A stretch of 64,000 bases of DNA from Neobacillus nitrireducens (GTDB lineage: Bacteria; Bacillota; Bacilli; Bacillales; Cytobacillaceae): contig NZ_CP133262.1 of the NCBI RefSeq assembly GCF_030915405.1, positions 4,170,501 to 4,234,500 on the forward strand. Reading direction: 5' to 3'. Positions 52,787 to 60,896 of the stretch are shown piece after piece. The position numbers were made by a program, and so were the translations under genes. Position 1 is the first letter of the stretch. Each line of letters starts with the position of its first letter. The notes beneath the pieces are model-generated. The model was not told where the DNA came from. It was given only the letters and a program-made list of their open reading frames with translations, and ran no database searches.

Positions 52787-52929
52787 GATGGCCGGGATTG
52801 TTAGAAGCGTACAAAGAATTTTTACCAGTAACTAATGACACCCCGTTACTAAATATTAGTGCCTACAGGAAAGGATTAAATGACGAAATAGCAGTGACAT
52901 ATCCTATTCGAGGAGTTGTCAAAGGATGA
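52783..52929 (+). pseudogene. thrC: Internally deleted threonine synthase remnant (48 codons)
   Basis: This small frame overlaps hom (ATGA at 52783-52786) and thrB (ATGA at 52926-52929), as an intact thrC does in hom-thrC-thrB operons. Its first part, 'MRWPGLLEAYKEFLPVTNDT' then PLL, matches the start of Bacillus ThrC (WxGLIxxYKEFLPV). The last part, 'NDEIAVTYPIRGVVKG', resembles the ThrC C-terminus. The roughly 300 residues between, including the PLP lysine and the fold core, are gone. An in-frame deletion that kept both couplings is the simplest reading. The product cannot be an active enzyme. Confidence 0.78.
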
Positions 52930-53843
52930 CTCTAAATGACCGTTTTGTTATAAAAGTACCAGCTAGTACAGCTAATCTTGGCCCAGGCTTTGATTCAATG
53001 GGCCTTGCTGTTGATTTGTATTTAACGTTAGAAGTGGAGAAAAGTGTAAAGTGGGAGATTCAGTCGGCTCGTGATGAATTAATGAACTTTCCATCCGATG
53101 AGACTCACTTTATCTGTCAAATTGCAATTAAAACAGCTGCAAACTATGGAATCGACTTACATCCTTGTAAAATAAAAGTCGACAGTGATATTCCTTTAGC
53201 ACGAGGGCTTGGTTCAAGTGCTGCAGCCATCGTTGCGGGGATTGAACTTGCTGACACGATTGGAAGAATAGGACTCACACAAAAAGAAAAGCTGTTAATC
53301 GCAACTGAGATTGAGGGTCATCCAGATAATGTGGGTGCTTCTTTATTCGGGGGGCTGGTTATCGGCTCCTATCTACAAAACGAAGTAGACATTCTTAGCA
53401 TTTCGAATATTTCCTTTGAGATGGTTGCGGTTATTCCAGACGAGATTCTCCTGACAAAGGATTCTCGCGGCGTACTTCCAGCAACATTTTCCCGTGAAGC
53501 AGCCATTCAAGCCTCATCCACTGCCAATCTTTTGGTAGCGGCTTTATTAACTCAAAATTGGGAGATGGCAGGGAAAATGATGGAGCAGGACCTTTTTCAC
53601 CAGCCCTACCGAAAACCACTGATTAACCTTTACCAAGAAATAGAAGAAGTCGCTAAATCCAATGGTGCTTTCGGAGTGGCACTGAGCGGTGCAGGACCAA
53701 CTGTTCTTTGTTTTACTGAAAAAGGGAGAGGAAACCAGCTAGCATCAGGCTTGCAACGTGCATTCTCAACGATGTCTGCCAAATTACTAAATATAGATTA
53801 TTGTGGAAGCAGTGTTAAAACGGTGGAGAGATTTATTAAATAA
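52926..53843 (+). CDS. thrB: Homoserine kinase
   Basis: ThrB phosphorylates homoserine for threonine synthesis. The 305-residue GHMP kinase has 'VPASTANLGPGFDSMGLAVD' (motif 1, residues about 11-30), 'DIPLARGLGSSAAAIVAGIE' (ATP loop, motif 2, about 89-108), 'EGHPDNVGASLFGG', and motif 3 'GAFGVALSGAGPTVLCF' (about 246-262). It is translated by coupling to the thrC remnant through an ATGA overlap. Without thrC its product O-phosphohomoserine could not become threonine unless a thrC exists elsewhere in the genome. Confidence 0.93.
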   Translation: MTLNDRFVIKVPASTANLGPGFDSMGLAVDLYLTLEVEKSVKWEIQSARDELMNFPSDETHFICQIAIKTAANYGIDLHPCKIKVDSDIPLARGLGSSAAAIVAGIELADTIGRIGLTQKEKLLIATEIEGHPDNVGASLFGGLVIGSYLQNEVDILSISNISFEMVAVIPDEILLTKDSRGVLPATFSREAAIQASSTANLLVAALLTQNWEMAGKMMEQDLFHQPYRKPLINLYQEIEEVAKSNGAFGVALSGAGPTVLCFTEKGRGNQLASGLQRAFSTMSAKLLNIDYCGSSVKTVERFIK

Positions 53844-53859
53844 TCTCTCCCTTTTTTTA
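53826..53859 (+). terminator. Terminator after thrB
   Basis: GGAGAGATT and AATCTCTCC arms around an AT-rich loop are followed by CTTTTTTTAT. The stem overlaps the last thrB codons. Confidence 0.75.
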
Positions 53860-56382
53860 TTCCCTTTGAAGAAGACGTTCAAATTCCTCTGAGTTTAACG
53901 GTTTGCTAAATAAATAGCCCTGCATTTGAGTACAGTTTTTCGATAGTAAAAAATCTCTTTGATGTTCTTTTTCGACGCCCTCTGCGATGACATTAAGATG
54001 GAGGCTTCGAGCAAGATTAATAATTGCCTCCGGAATCTCTGAATTTGCATAATCTTCATGTATGTCTTGGATGAATGATTTATCAATCTTCAAGGTATTA
54101 ATCGGCAGGTTTTTCAAATAGTTTAAGGAAGAATAACCTGTTCCAAAATCATCAATCGATATAGCAATGCCCATACTTTGAAGCGAGTTAAGAGATTGAA
54201 CAATTTCTGTTGAATTATTCAGGAGAATACTTTCGGTAATTTCTATTTCAAAATTGCTAGGATCCAAATGACTTTCGCTCAGAATCTCTTGAACTTTTTT
54301 TACCATGCTGTCAGGTTCTTGAAATTGATGGGCGGAGAAATTAACTGAAACAGATATGGGATCGGAGCGGTTAAGATTCCACTTGCTCACCTGTAGACAT
54401 GCTTCCTTCATAACAAATTCCCATAATGGATGGATCAAGCCGATATCTTCTGCAATCGGAATAAACAGTTCAGGTGAGACGAATCCAAATTCTTCATCTT
54501 TCCATCTTAAAAGCGCCTCCGTTCCAAAAATTAGACCCGAAACTACGGCGATCTTTGGTTGATAATAAACTTCTACGTTTCCATTTTCAATGGCCTTCCG
54601 TAAACGGGCCTCAAGTTTGGGTCTTTCAAAGTTTGACTCAATTAACTTTTCGGTGTAAACAATGACTTTGTTACCACCCAGCTTTTTCGCTGAGTACATA
54701 GCAATGTCAGCATAAACGACAAGTTTGTCCATATTTTTTGTATGTTCAGGAAATAAACTAATCCCGCAGCTCGCACTGAGATATATTTCGTTGCCATCTA
54801 AGAGATATGTTTTTTTTAGGGTATTAACAACTTTTTCTGCGATTGCTTTTGTAGCAGTAGGATCAAAATTCTTTAGCAAAATAATAAATTCATCGCCGCC
54901 TTGTCTAGTAATGATACTATGATTACTAGGTAAACATTCAGTAAGCCGTTCGGCAACGATTTTGAGAATTTCATCTCCTTTGTTATGTCCAAAAGAGTCA
55001 TTAACCTGTTTAAAACGATCCATATCAATGAATAAGATAGACACCGTTTCACCAGTTTCCTTCGCATGTTCGATGCAAGGTTTTAACTTTTCCTGAAAAT
55101 ACCTTCTGTTAGACAAACCAGTTAATGGGTCGTGATATGCTTGGTATTCAATAAACTCCTTGCTCTTATTCAAATCATTGACATAATTCTGCAAATGATT
55201 GGATAAAGCATTCACATTTTCCGTCAGCAAGCCTAATTCATCTTTTCTATTTAAGTGTAATTTATTACCGAAATTCCCTTGAGCGATACGATTCACTTGG
55301 TCCACAATATAACCGATTGGCTGTGTAATCGAACGGGAAAAGATCAAACTGATAACAAAGACGATAATCATAATGATGAAGGAAAGTAATAAATGGACCA
55401 ATAGTTCATGGGTAAGTTCCTTCTTAATGAGTCCGTAATTATAGACAAGACCAATTACAAATGGCTCTGTAGAGGTCGAAAAAACTGGAACAAAGGTTTT
55501 CATCAAATTTTTATCCTGAATATTATCCCGGTAGGATTGAACTTTTTTTGTATGCATCGCCCGTTGAATAAATGATGAATCCACTTTTTCGTTCCGATAC
55601 TTATAGGACCCATACCAAATTTGTTGGGCCGAAATACGAATATAACTATTACCGTTTAAATGAACAATTTCTTTCTTTTTGCCAAAGTTTTTAGGATTGA
55701 AAACAGATATTTCTAAAACTCCACGCTCTTTTGTAAAACCTTTAATGACCTGTCCAGGACCAAAACGTCTTTCATACTCTAGTACTTCATTGTCACGAAA
55801 GTATGGATTGATAATATAATTGGTCGTCCCATCAAAAAAATAGCCCCATTTATCCGTATGATCTGGATTGGAGGAAGCAACTTCAATTGGACCTGACCAA
55901 AAATGAGGTAAGGTTAAACCTTTTCCAACAGAAACCGGTTTTAAGGCGAAAAGTTGTTGGTAGGCATCATACCAATAGCCCCAACCCTTTGTGGACATCT
56001 TGATTTCTTTTAGGTCGGAGGATCTAACACCGATAATATCATCCTTTGTTTTCGCTAACAGGGTTATATGTGAGACCCTTACTTCTTTGGCAAGTTTTTT
56101 TAGCTGTTCATTGGTTATTTCTTGATAATTTGGCGGCAGTGCATTCTTTATAGCCAACGATGCCGTCCTTAATTCTCTGCCGAGAATATCTTCAACATAT
56201 AATGAACCTTTTCTTATATTATCAACTTGAAATGACACTTCTTGAGTAATCATATCGATTTCTCTTTCATTATTAGCGAGCAGCTGATTTTTGGAGCGAA
56301 GATAATGAATGGTATTATTAGATACTAAAATCAAAAAAACCAGCAAGCAAAAAATCAACGGCATCTTTTTTTTGATGGACAA
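53857..56382 (-). CDS. Membrane-bound GGDEF-EAL cyclic-di-GMP enzyme with extracellular sensor
   Basis: The 841-residue protein has a first membrane helix (about 9-27), an extracytoplasmic sensor of about 300 residues and a second helix ('LLLSFIIMIIVFVISLIF', about 335-352). A HAMP domain (about 353-405), a GGDEF domain (about 425-580) and an EAL domain (about 592-838) follow. The cyclase site 'RQGGDEFIILL' is intact, but no RxxD inhibitory site precedes it. The EAL domain keeps 'TEALLRW', 'EITES', 'IDDFGTGYSSLNYL', 'KIDKSFI' and 'VIAEGVE', so both activities may exist. The TTG start at 56382 follows GGAGTG. It is a single gene converging with thrB. Confidence 0.88.
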   Translation of the reverse strand: MSIKKKMPLIFCLLVFLILVSNNTIHYLRSKNQLLANNEREIDMITQEVSFQVDNIRKGSLYVEDILGRELRTASLAIKNALPPNYQEITNEQLKKLAKEVRVSHITLLAKTKDDIIGVRSSDLKEIKMSTKGWGYWYDAYQQLFALKPVSVGKGLTLPHFWSGPIEVASSNPDHTDKWGYFFDGTTNYIINPYFRDNEVLEYERRFGPGQVIKGFTKERGVLEISVFNPKNFGKKKEIVHLNGNSYIRISAQQIWYGSYKYRNEKVDSSFIQRAMHTKKVQSYRDNIQDKNLMKTFVPVFSTSTEPFVIGLVYNYGLIKKELTHELLVHLLLSFIIMIIVFVISLIFSRSITQPIGYIVDQVNRIAQGNFGNKLHLNRKDELGLLTENVNALSNHLQNYVNDLNKSKEFIEYQAYHDPLTGLSNRRYFQEKLKPCIEHAKETGETVSILFIDMDRFKQVNDSFGHNKGDEILKIVAERLTECLPSNHSIITRQGGDEFIILLKNFDPTATKAIAEKVVNTLKKTYLLDGNEIYLSASCGISLFPEHTKNMDKLVVYADIAMYSAKKLGGNKVIVYTEKLIESNFERPKLEARLRKAIENGNVEVYYQPKIAVVSGLIFGTEALLRWKDEEFGFVSPELFIPIAEDIGLIHPLWEFVMKEACLQVSKWNLNRSDPISVSVNFSAHQFQEPDSMVKKVQEILSESHLDPSNFEIEITESILLNNSTEIVQSLNSLQSMGIAISIDDFGTGYSSLNYLKNLPINTLKIDKSFIQDIHEDYANSEIPEAIINLARSLHLNVIAEGVEKEHQRDFLLSKNCTQMQGYLFSKPLNSEEFERLLQRE

Positions 56383-56518
56383 TGACGCAACACTCCAATT
56401 ACCCTGTGACTTCCATTTTTAAAGGAAGGAGTCACAGTTCTGTTTTTCCAGTATTTATATTTATCACCTAGAAAAAAACATTTAGTGGGAGAACTGGCTG
56501 TTCTCCCTTTTTGATTGT

Positions 56519-56836
56519 CTAATCCGAGGCATTTTCCTTTTTTTGTGCAAGTTTTAATGCCGTATTTGATACGGTTAAGTCTGCTTGCAATTGTTCACTT
56601 AGATCATGCGGATGATAGTAACCCTTTGCTACCATAAAGTTGGTTATTTTTTCATGTGCAGCAATAGCGTCATTTAATTGTGTACGCAAGGCAGCTTTTA
56701 ATTCAGGTGTAGCAGTTTCCGTGATCGCGACAGCATAATTTCTCACCCCCGCTTTAGCTGAGATAAGAAAGTCAGTGGCAATGACTTGATCCGTCATTCC
56801 GCCCATTCCCATTATGTTTTGAATGAATTGATTCAC
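56519..56836 (-). CDS. CotF-like spore coat protein (YraD/YraF type)
   Basis: The 105-residue helical protein has the CotF-family pattern 'VIATDFLISAKAGVRNYAVA' followed by ITETATPELKAALR and 'KGYYHPHDLSEQLQADL'. It is a paralogue of the protein at 57407-57766 (shared FLxxxKxGxRNYxxAITETAxPEL). Such proteins are coat components. GTG 56836 overlaps the upstream stop (GTGA) and has GGAGGG. It forms a two-gene minus-strand unit with the next entry, divergent from a matching pair and an alcohol dehydrogenase. Confidence 0.83.
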   Translation of the reverse strand: MNQFIQNIMGMGGMTDQVIATDFLISAKAGVRNYAVAITETATPELKAALRTQLNDAIAAHEKITNFMVAKGYYHPHDLSEQLQADLTVSNTALKLAQKKENASD

Positions 56837-57039
56837 TGCTTATCCCTCCGATCGGTCAAAAACTGCTGTAATTGCTGAATGTGATGGATTCCTGCCGTGA
56901 CTTCATCTGATAGAATAGCTTTTAGTTCTTCATCTTGGGCCAAAGCACTCATCGTGGTCGCCTTGGTTAAACAGAGATTTTTAAATGATAACAATTCATG
57001 AAGATCCAATGTTTCATGAAGGCCTAAATATTTTGCCAT
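56833..57039 (-). CDS. Small spore coat-associated protein (YraE/YraG type)
   Basis: The 68-residue helical protein begins 'MAKYLGLHETLDLHELLSFK' and continues 'NLCLTKATTMSALAQDEELK', similar to the one at 57184-57393 (LHET...HE.L.FK..CL..). It resembles the small YraE/YraG proteins paired with CotF-like YraD/YraF in B. subtilis. ATG 57039 is chosen for its GGAGGG site; a longer frame starts at 57063 without one. It overlaps the downstream coat gene by four bases. Confidence 0.75.
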   Translation of the reverse strand: MAKYLGLHETLDLHELLSFKNLCLTKATTMSALAQDEELKAILSDEVTAGIHHIQQLQQFLTDRRDKQ

Positions 57040-57183
57040 TGTTATTCCCTCCAACACGTACATACTTAATCCTCATTATATTTTCTTAGATAATCCCAGG
57101 TTATGCACTTTAAAAAACAGGTGTATAAATTGGCCCGCCAAAAGGGGAAATTACAAATGGTTAGAACCTGGAGGTGTGTATGT

Positions 57184-57393
57184 ATGGACGCTGAAAACTT
57201 GGCTTTACATGAAACAATGGAAACACATGAAGTTCTAAATTTTAAAACGGTTTGCTTGCTGCGCTCAAAACTAATGCAAGGGATTTGTTTTGATAATGAA
57301 TTAAAAGCACTGATGGAGAAGGATGTACAGCAGTCAATTAAGGATATTAATGAACTCATCGGTTTTTATAAACAAAGCCAGCTACTACAATAA
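57184..57393 (+). CDS. Small spore coat-associated protein (YraG type)
   Basis: The 69-residue helical protein has 'ENLALHETMETHEVLNFKTV' followed by CLLRSKLMQGICFDNELKAL. It is a paralogue of the minus-strand protein at 56833-57039. ATG 57184 follows a perfect GGAGGTG (57170-57176); the frame extends upstream to 57103 but without a ribosome site. The CotF-like gene follows after 13 bases, then an alcohol dehydrogenase, in the order of the B. subtilis yraG-yraF-adhB genes. Confidence 0.77.
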   Translation: MDAENLALHETMETHEVLNFKTVCLLRSKLMQGICFDNELKALMEKDVQQSIKDINELIGFYKQSQLLQ

Positions 57394-57406
57394 GTGAGGT
57401 GGAAAA

Positions 57407-57766
57407 ATGGAGGACTATTTAGATCCTAGAAACGCCGAAGGTATGCCGAATTTGGCCGATTCAGCTTTTGCTATGGACTTCTTACTTACCGTGAAAACGG
57501 GAATTCGAAATTATGGTTTTGCAATTACCGAGACTGCAAACCCCGAACTAAGAAGAGCTTTACATAAACAAATGGAAGCTGCAATCGATTTGCACACTGA
57601 AATTTCTGACTTAATGATTAAAAAAGGCTGGCTTCATCCCCATAATATAATAGAACAATTTCCAATCGATTTGAAATCCGCAGAAACAGCCGTGCAAATT
57701 GCCCAATTAAAGCTATTTCCTAATGATACCGACCGCCTTGGCATGTTCGCTACGCCAAATAAATAA
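57407..57766 (+). CDS. CotF-like spore coat protein (YraF type)
   Basis: The 119-residue protein has 'AFAMDFLLTVKTGIRNYGFA' followed by ITETANPELRRALHKQM, then 'KGWLHPHNIIEQFPIDLKSA', the CotF pattern. A GAGGTGG site precedes ATG 57407. It lies between the small YraG-like gene and the zinc alcohol dehydrogenase gene, with a gap of 18 bases to the latter. It likely forms part of the spore coat; sporulation control is expected but no clear sigma-K promoter was identified by eye. Confidence 0.84.
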   Translation: MEDYLDPRNAEGMPNLADSAFAMDFLLTVKTGIRNYGFAITETANPELRRALHKQMEAAIDLHTEISDLMIKKGWLHPHNIIEQFPIDLKSAETAVQIAQLKLFPNDTDRLGMFATPNK

Positions 57767-57784
57767 AAAGGAGGAGAAAAACTG

Positions 57785-58921
57785 ATGAAGGCAGTTACAT
57801 ACCAGGGCATAAAGGATATTGAAGTGAAAGAGGTGAAGGACCCTGAAATAAAAAATGCAGATGATATCATTGTGAAAATTACTTCTTCGGCAATTTGTGG
57901 ATCTGATTTACACTTGATTCATGCGATGATTCCCAATCTGCCGACAGATTTTGTCATCGGGCATGAGCCGATGGGGGTTGTTGAGGAGGTAGGTTCAGAG
58001 GTTACTAAAGTAAAAAAAGGTGACCGGGTTATCATTCCTTTTAACGTCAGTTGCGGACATTGTTGGTATTGCACGCATGATTTGACGAGTCAGTGTGATA
58101 ATGGAAATCCTCATGGACAAGGATCGGGCTTTTTTGGTTATTCGGAAACAACCGGTGGGTATGCCGGGGGACAGGCGGAATATATGCGGGTGCCTTTTGG
58201 TAACTTTACTCCTTTTAAGATTCCGGAAAACTGTGTAGTCGAGGACGAGAAATTAGCTTTACTCGCGGATGCAGCTCCAACAGCCTATTGGAGTGTCGAC
58301 CATGCGGGAGTAAAAGAGGGGGATACCGTTATCATTCTTGGCTGCGGTCCAATAGGGTTGCTTGCACAAAAATTTGCCTGGTTAAAAGGAGCAAAACGGG
58401 TGATTGCTGTTGACTATATCAATTATCGCCTGCAACATGCCAAACGGACAAATAAAGTGGAAATTGTTAATTTTGAAGATCATGAGAATGTTGGCGATTA
58501 TTTGCTTGAAATTACTAAAGGCGGGGCAGATATTGTCATTGATGCGGTCGGAATGGATGGGAAGATGACACCAATGGAGTTTCTTGCTTCAGGATTGAAG
58601 CTGCAGGGCGGAGCAATGGGGGCTATCGTTATTGCAAGTCAAGCTGTCCGAAAAGGCGGGACCATTCAAATAACAGGTGTTTATGGGGGCAGGTATAATG
58701 CCTTTCCTCTGGGGGACATTTTTAATCGGAATATTGATATCAAGACCGGTCAGGCACCAGTCATCCCGTATATGCTCTTCCTCTATGAGATGATCAATGA
58801 AGGGAAAATTGACCCTGGTGACATTATCACCCATGTATTACCACTTGCTCAAGCAAAGCATGGGTATGAAGTGTTTGATTCGAAAATGGAAGATTGTATT
58901 AAAGTTATCCTGAAACCATAG
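57785..58921 (+). CDS. adhB: Zinc-dependent alcohol dehydrogenase (AdhB/formaldehyde dehydrogenase-like)
   Basis: The 378-residue medium-chain dehydrogenase has the catalytic zinc ligands in 'SSAICGSDLHLIH' (Cys about 38) and 'FVIGHEPMGVVEEVG' (His/Glu about 60). The structural zinc site has cysteines in 'NVSCGHCWYCTHDLTSQC', and the Rossmann motif is 'VIILGCGPIGLLAQKFA' (about 180-196). The sequence is of the glutathione-independent formaldehyde dehydrogenase-like group. The substrate is not certain. GGAGGAG precedes ATG 57785. Its position beside the coat genes matches B. subtilis adhB. Confidence 0.85.
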   Translation: MKAVTYQGIKDIEVKEVKDPEIKNADDIIVKITSSAICGSDLHLIHAMIPNLPTDFVIGHEPMGVVEEVGSEVTKVKKGDRVIIPFNVSCGHCWYCTHDLTSQCDNGNPHGQGSGFFGYSETTGGYAGGQAEYMRVPFGNFTPFKIPENCVVEDEKLALLADAAPTAYWSVDHAGVKEGDTVIILGCGPIGLLAQKFAWLKGAKRVIAVDYINYRLQHAKRTNKVEIVNFEDHENVGDYLLEITKGGADIVIDAVGMDGKMTPMEFLASGLKLQGGAMGAIVIASQAVRKGGTIQITGVYGGRYNAFPLGDIFNRNIDIKTGQAPVIPYMLFLYEMINEGKIDPGDIITHVLPLAQAKHGYEVFDSKMEDCIKVILKP

Positions 58922-58947
58922 TAAAAGCTTGTTCCTTAAAAATAAAA

Positions 58948-58976
58948 CAGGCTGAGTATTTCCTCAGCCCATTTTT
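58948..58976. terminator. Terminator between adhB and the LysR gene
   Basis: AGGCTGAG and CTCAGCCC arms form a seven-pair stem with a short loop, followed by ATTTTTTG on the plus strand. It overlaps the 3' end of the convergent LysR gene. Confidence 0.7.
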
Positions 58977-59872
58977 TGCTGGTCGTCGGCTACTAATTCC
59001 ATCGCTTCTTCAATGAATAATTTTGATAAAAGTGATTGTGTTTTATTAATGTTGTAAACCAGATAAAAATATCTTTCGTGATCAAAGCCATTTATTTCAT
59101 GCATCTTAAGCATATTTTTTGAAGAATATTCACTGGCCGCGATTTCAGAAATAATCGATATGCCAATATCCTGAATCACAAATTGCATCAAACTCTGACC
59201 GCTTTCGGTATAGGCGATAATATTTAATTGGTCCTTATGAATCTTACTCTTTTTAAGGAAGCGTTCCAAAAGAGCATTCGTTCCTGAGTTAGAATGACGC
59301 ATCACGAATGGATACTCCAAAATTTCCTCGATATTGATAGGTCCTTCAATTTTGTTTTGGTTCGATGTGATAAGGACTAATTTTTCCTTTAATAAAGGAA
59401 TATAATGCAGTTTATCATTTTCGTACTTATCACCTAAAATCCCCACATCTACTGAACCGTTGAGCACCTTTTCTGCCACAGTTTTTGAAGAGGATTGGTT
59501 AATATGAAACGTCACTTCAGGATAATCTTCCCTAAACTGCTTGACCATTCGCGGGACCATAAATTGCCCCGGTACTGAACTTGCGGCAATCCGAATCATT
59601 CCGCGAAGGTCTGTCATTCCCTCTTTTAAATCTAGCAAGGCTTGGTCTTTAATGAGCAAGAGTTTAAGTGCCCATTGATACAAGCGTTCTCCCTGAGGAG
59701 TAAGAATACTTTCCCTCCCGACACGATCAAAAAGATTCATATTTAACATCTTTTCTAATGCTTGAATATGAGAACTAACGGTAGATTGACTTAAAAAAAT
59801 ATCTTCTGCCGCTTTTGAAAAACTTTTGTGTTCAACCACCTTTGTAAAAACATACAACTGATGCAAATCCAT
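58964..59872 (-). CDS. LysR-family transcriptional regulator
   Basis: The 302-residue protein has the N-terminal winged helix 'LHQLYVFTKVVEHKSFSKAA' followed by EDIFLSQSTVSSHIQALEKM (residues 3-42). The periplasmic-binding-like effector domain (about 90-295) includes 'MIRIAASSVPGQFMVPRMVK' and 'GSVDVGILGDKYEND'. This start resembles the CysL/YwfK subgroup, but the regulated genes cannot be told. An AAGGAGA site precedes ATG 59872. The 187-base gap upstream has no partner gene transcribed divergently, which is unusual for LysR genes. Confidence 0.87.
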   Translation of the reverse strand: MDLHQLYVFTKVVEHKSFSKAAEDIFLSQSTVSSHIQALEKMLNMNLFDRVGRESILTPQGERLYQWALKLLLIKDQALLDLKEGMTDLRGMIRIAASSVPGQFMVPRMVKQFREDYPEVTFHINQSSSKTVAEKVLNGSVDVGILGDKYENDKLHYIPLLKEKLVLITSNQNKIEGPINIEEILEYPFVMRHSNSGTNALLERFLKKSKIHKDQLNIIAYTESGQSLMQFVIQDIGISIISEIAASEYSSKNMLKMHEINGFDHERYFYLVYNINKTQSLLSKLFIEEAMELVADDQQKMG

Positions 59873-60023
59873 TCATAATCTTCTCCTTTGATATTCAAAT
59901 AATAAATTAATTTACATCGGTAAAATAGATAGATTAACCTGATATCATCATATCATCTTTTGATGCAGCACGGATATTAAGGATTATGAATGGTTTTAGA
60001 CTTATTTCTAAATTAAGCAAAAA

Positions 60024-60058
60024 ATGAAGGAGTGAAATTTCCATCACTCCTTCATTTC
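60024..60058 (-). terminator. Terminator of the small hydrolase gene
   Basis: AATGAAGGAGTGA and TCACTCCTTCATT form a 13-base perfect stem right after the minus-strand stop. On that strand TTTTTTGC follows. Confidence 0.82.
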
Positions 60059-60059
60059 T

Positions 60060-60635
60060 TTAGGCATATAAAGATATCTTTTCCTTCTTTAAGCATAAAT
60101 CTAAGATCCAAGGCCATTTCCCATGTCCTGATTTCGGATTAATATGACCTGCATTTGGTATAGTAATGGATGGATGCCCGAGATTAATATAGTTTTTTGT
60201 ATCATCTATACTGCAATAGGGATCGTTGGATGAATGGACAAATAATATCTCTTCGGCTGTTCTCTTTAAATGGTTTTCAACTAGTGGAACGGGATAAAAA
60301 GATTTTGCCTCTGAAAGAATGATTGATGGAGAAGGTGGGGCTACCAGAATAACTCTTTTGGCCATTTGTTTATTTTGACTACAAGTATAATGAAGCCAAA
60401 GTATGCATCCTAAACTGTGTGTAATGACAGTTAGATTGTTATCCTCCGGAATCGCCTTCATTGAAGCTGACAGCTCCTCCAACCAGACTTTCTTATTAGG
60501 TGAATCAACGTTTGAGAAGGTTGGGTAACAAACATGATGATTCCTTTGTTCTAATTCATGAGCCAGCCATGTTTGCCAATGATCCGCTCCGCTCCCACCT
60601 AAGCCATGAATGATAAGAAAACTATTTTGGTTCAT
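60060..60635 (-). CDS. RBBP9/YdeN-family serine hydrolase
   Basis: The 191-residue alpha/beta hydrolase has 'FLIIHGLGGSGADHWQTWLA' near the N-terminus, the nucleophile serine in 'VITHSLGCILWLHY' (H-S-L-G, about residue 75), an aspartate in 'VHSSNDPYCS' and the histidine in 'IPNAGHINPKSGHGKWP'. This is the full triad of the small Ser-hydrolase family (YdeN in B. subtilis). The substrate is unknown. ATG 60635 follows GGAGGTAGAG. Confidence 0.87.
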   Translation of the reverse strand: MNQNSFLIIHGLGGSGADHWQTWLAHELEQRNHHVCYPTFSNVDSPNKKVWLEELSASMKAIPEDNNLTVITHSLGCILWLHYTCSQNKQMAKRVILVAPPSPSIILSEAKSFYPVPLVENHLKRTAEEILFVHSSNDPYCSIDDTKNYINLGHPSITIPNAGHINPKSGHGKWPWILDLCLKKEKISLYA

Positions 60636-60766
60636 ATGGTTCTCTACCTCCAAAATATACTATTCCGATGAAATAAGTTGGTTTTAATATACAGAAATTA
60701 TAGTTGGTTTAATCGAAAAAGGCAACAAATGTTTTAAGCATTATTTTATCATTTTTCGACAGAAGA

Positions 60767-60813
60767 CTCCCTCTTCAATCGTGTGCAGAGCGAAGCCCAA
60801 CGATAAGTGGGAG
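60767..60813 (+). repeat. Left-end hairpin of the IS1341-type element
   Basis: CTCCCTCTT (60767-60775) can pair with AAGTGGGAG (60805-60813). The sequence between and around (TTCAATC, CGATAAG) also appears in the right-end hairpin at 62112-62151, which marks the two ends of one IS200/IS605-type element. Confidence 0.55.
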
Positions 60814-60896
60814 ATGAATGTCGGTTGGCGATAGCCAAAACGCCTCCTCGTATGATAAAATGAGAACGTACATTCGCGTTAAGGGGAGTGGGTACA

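Noticed and set aside
57103..57183. Longer N-terminus for the small coat protein at 57184
   Set aside because: The perfect GGAGGTG lies inside that extension, 7 bases before ATG 57184.
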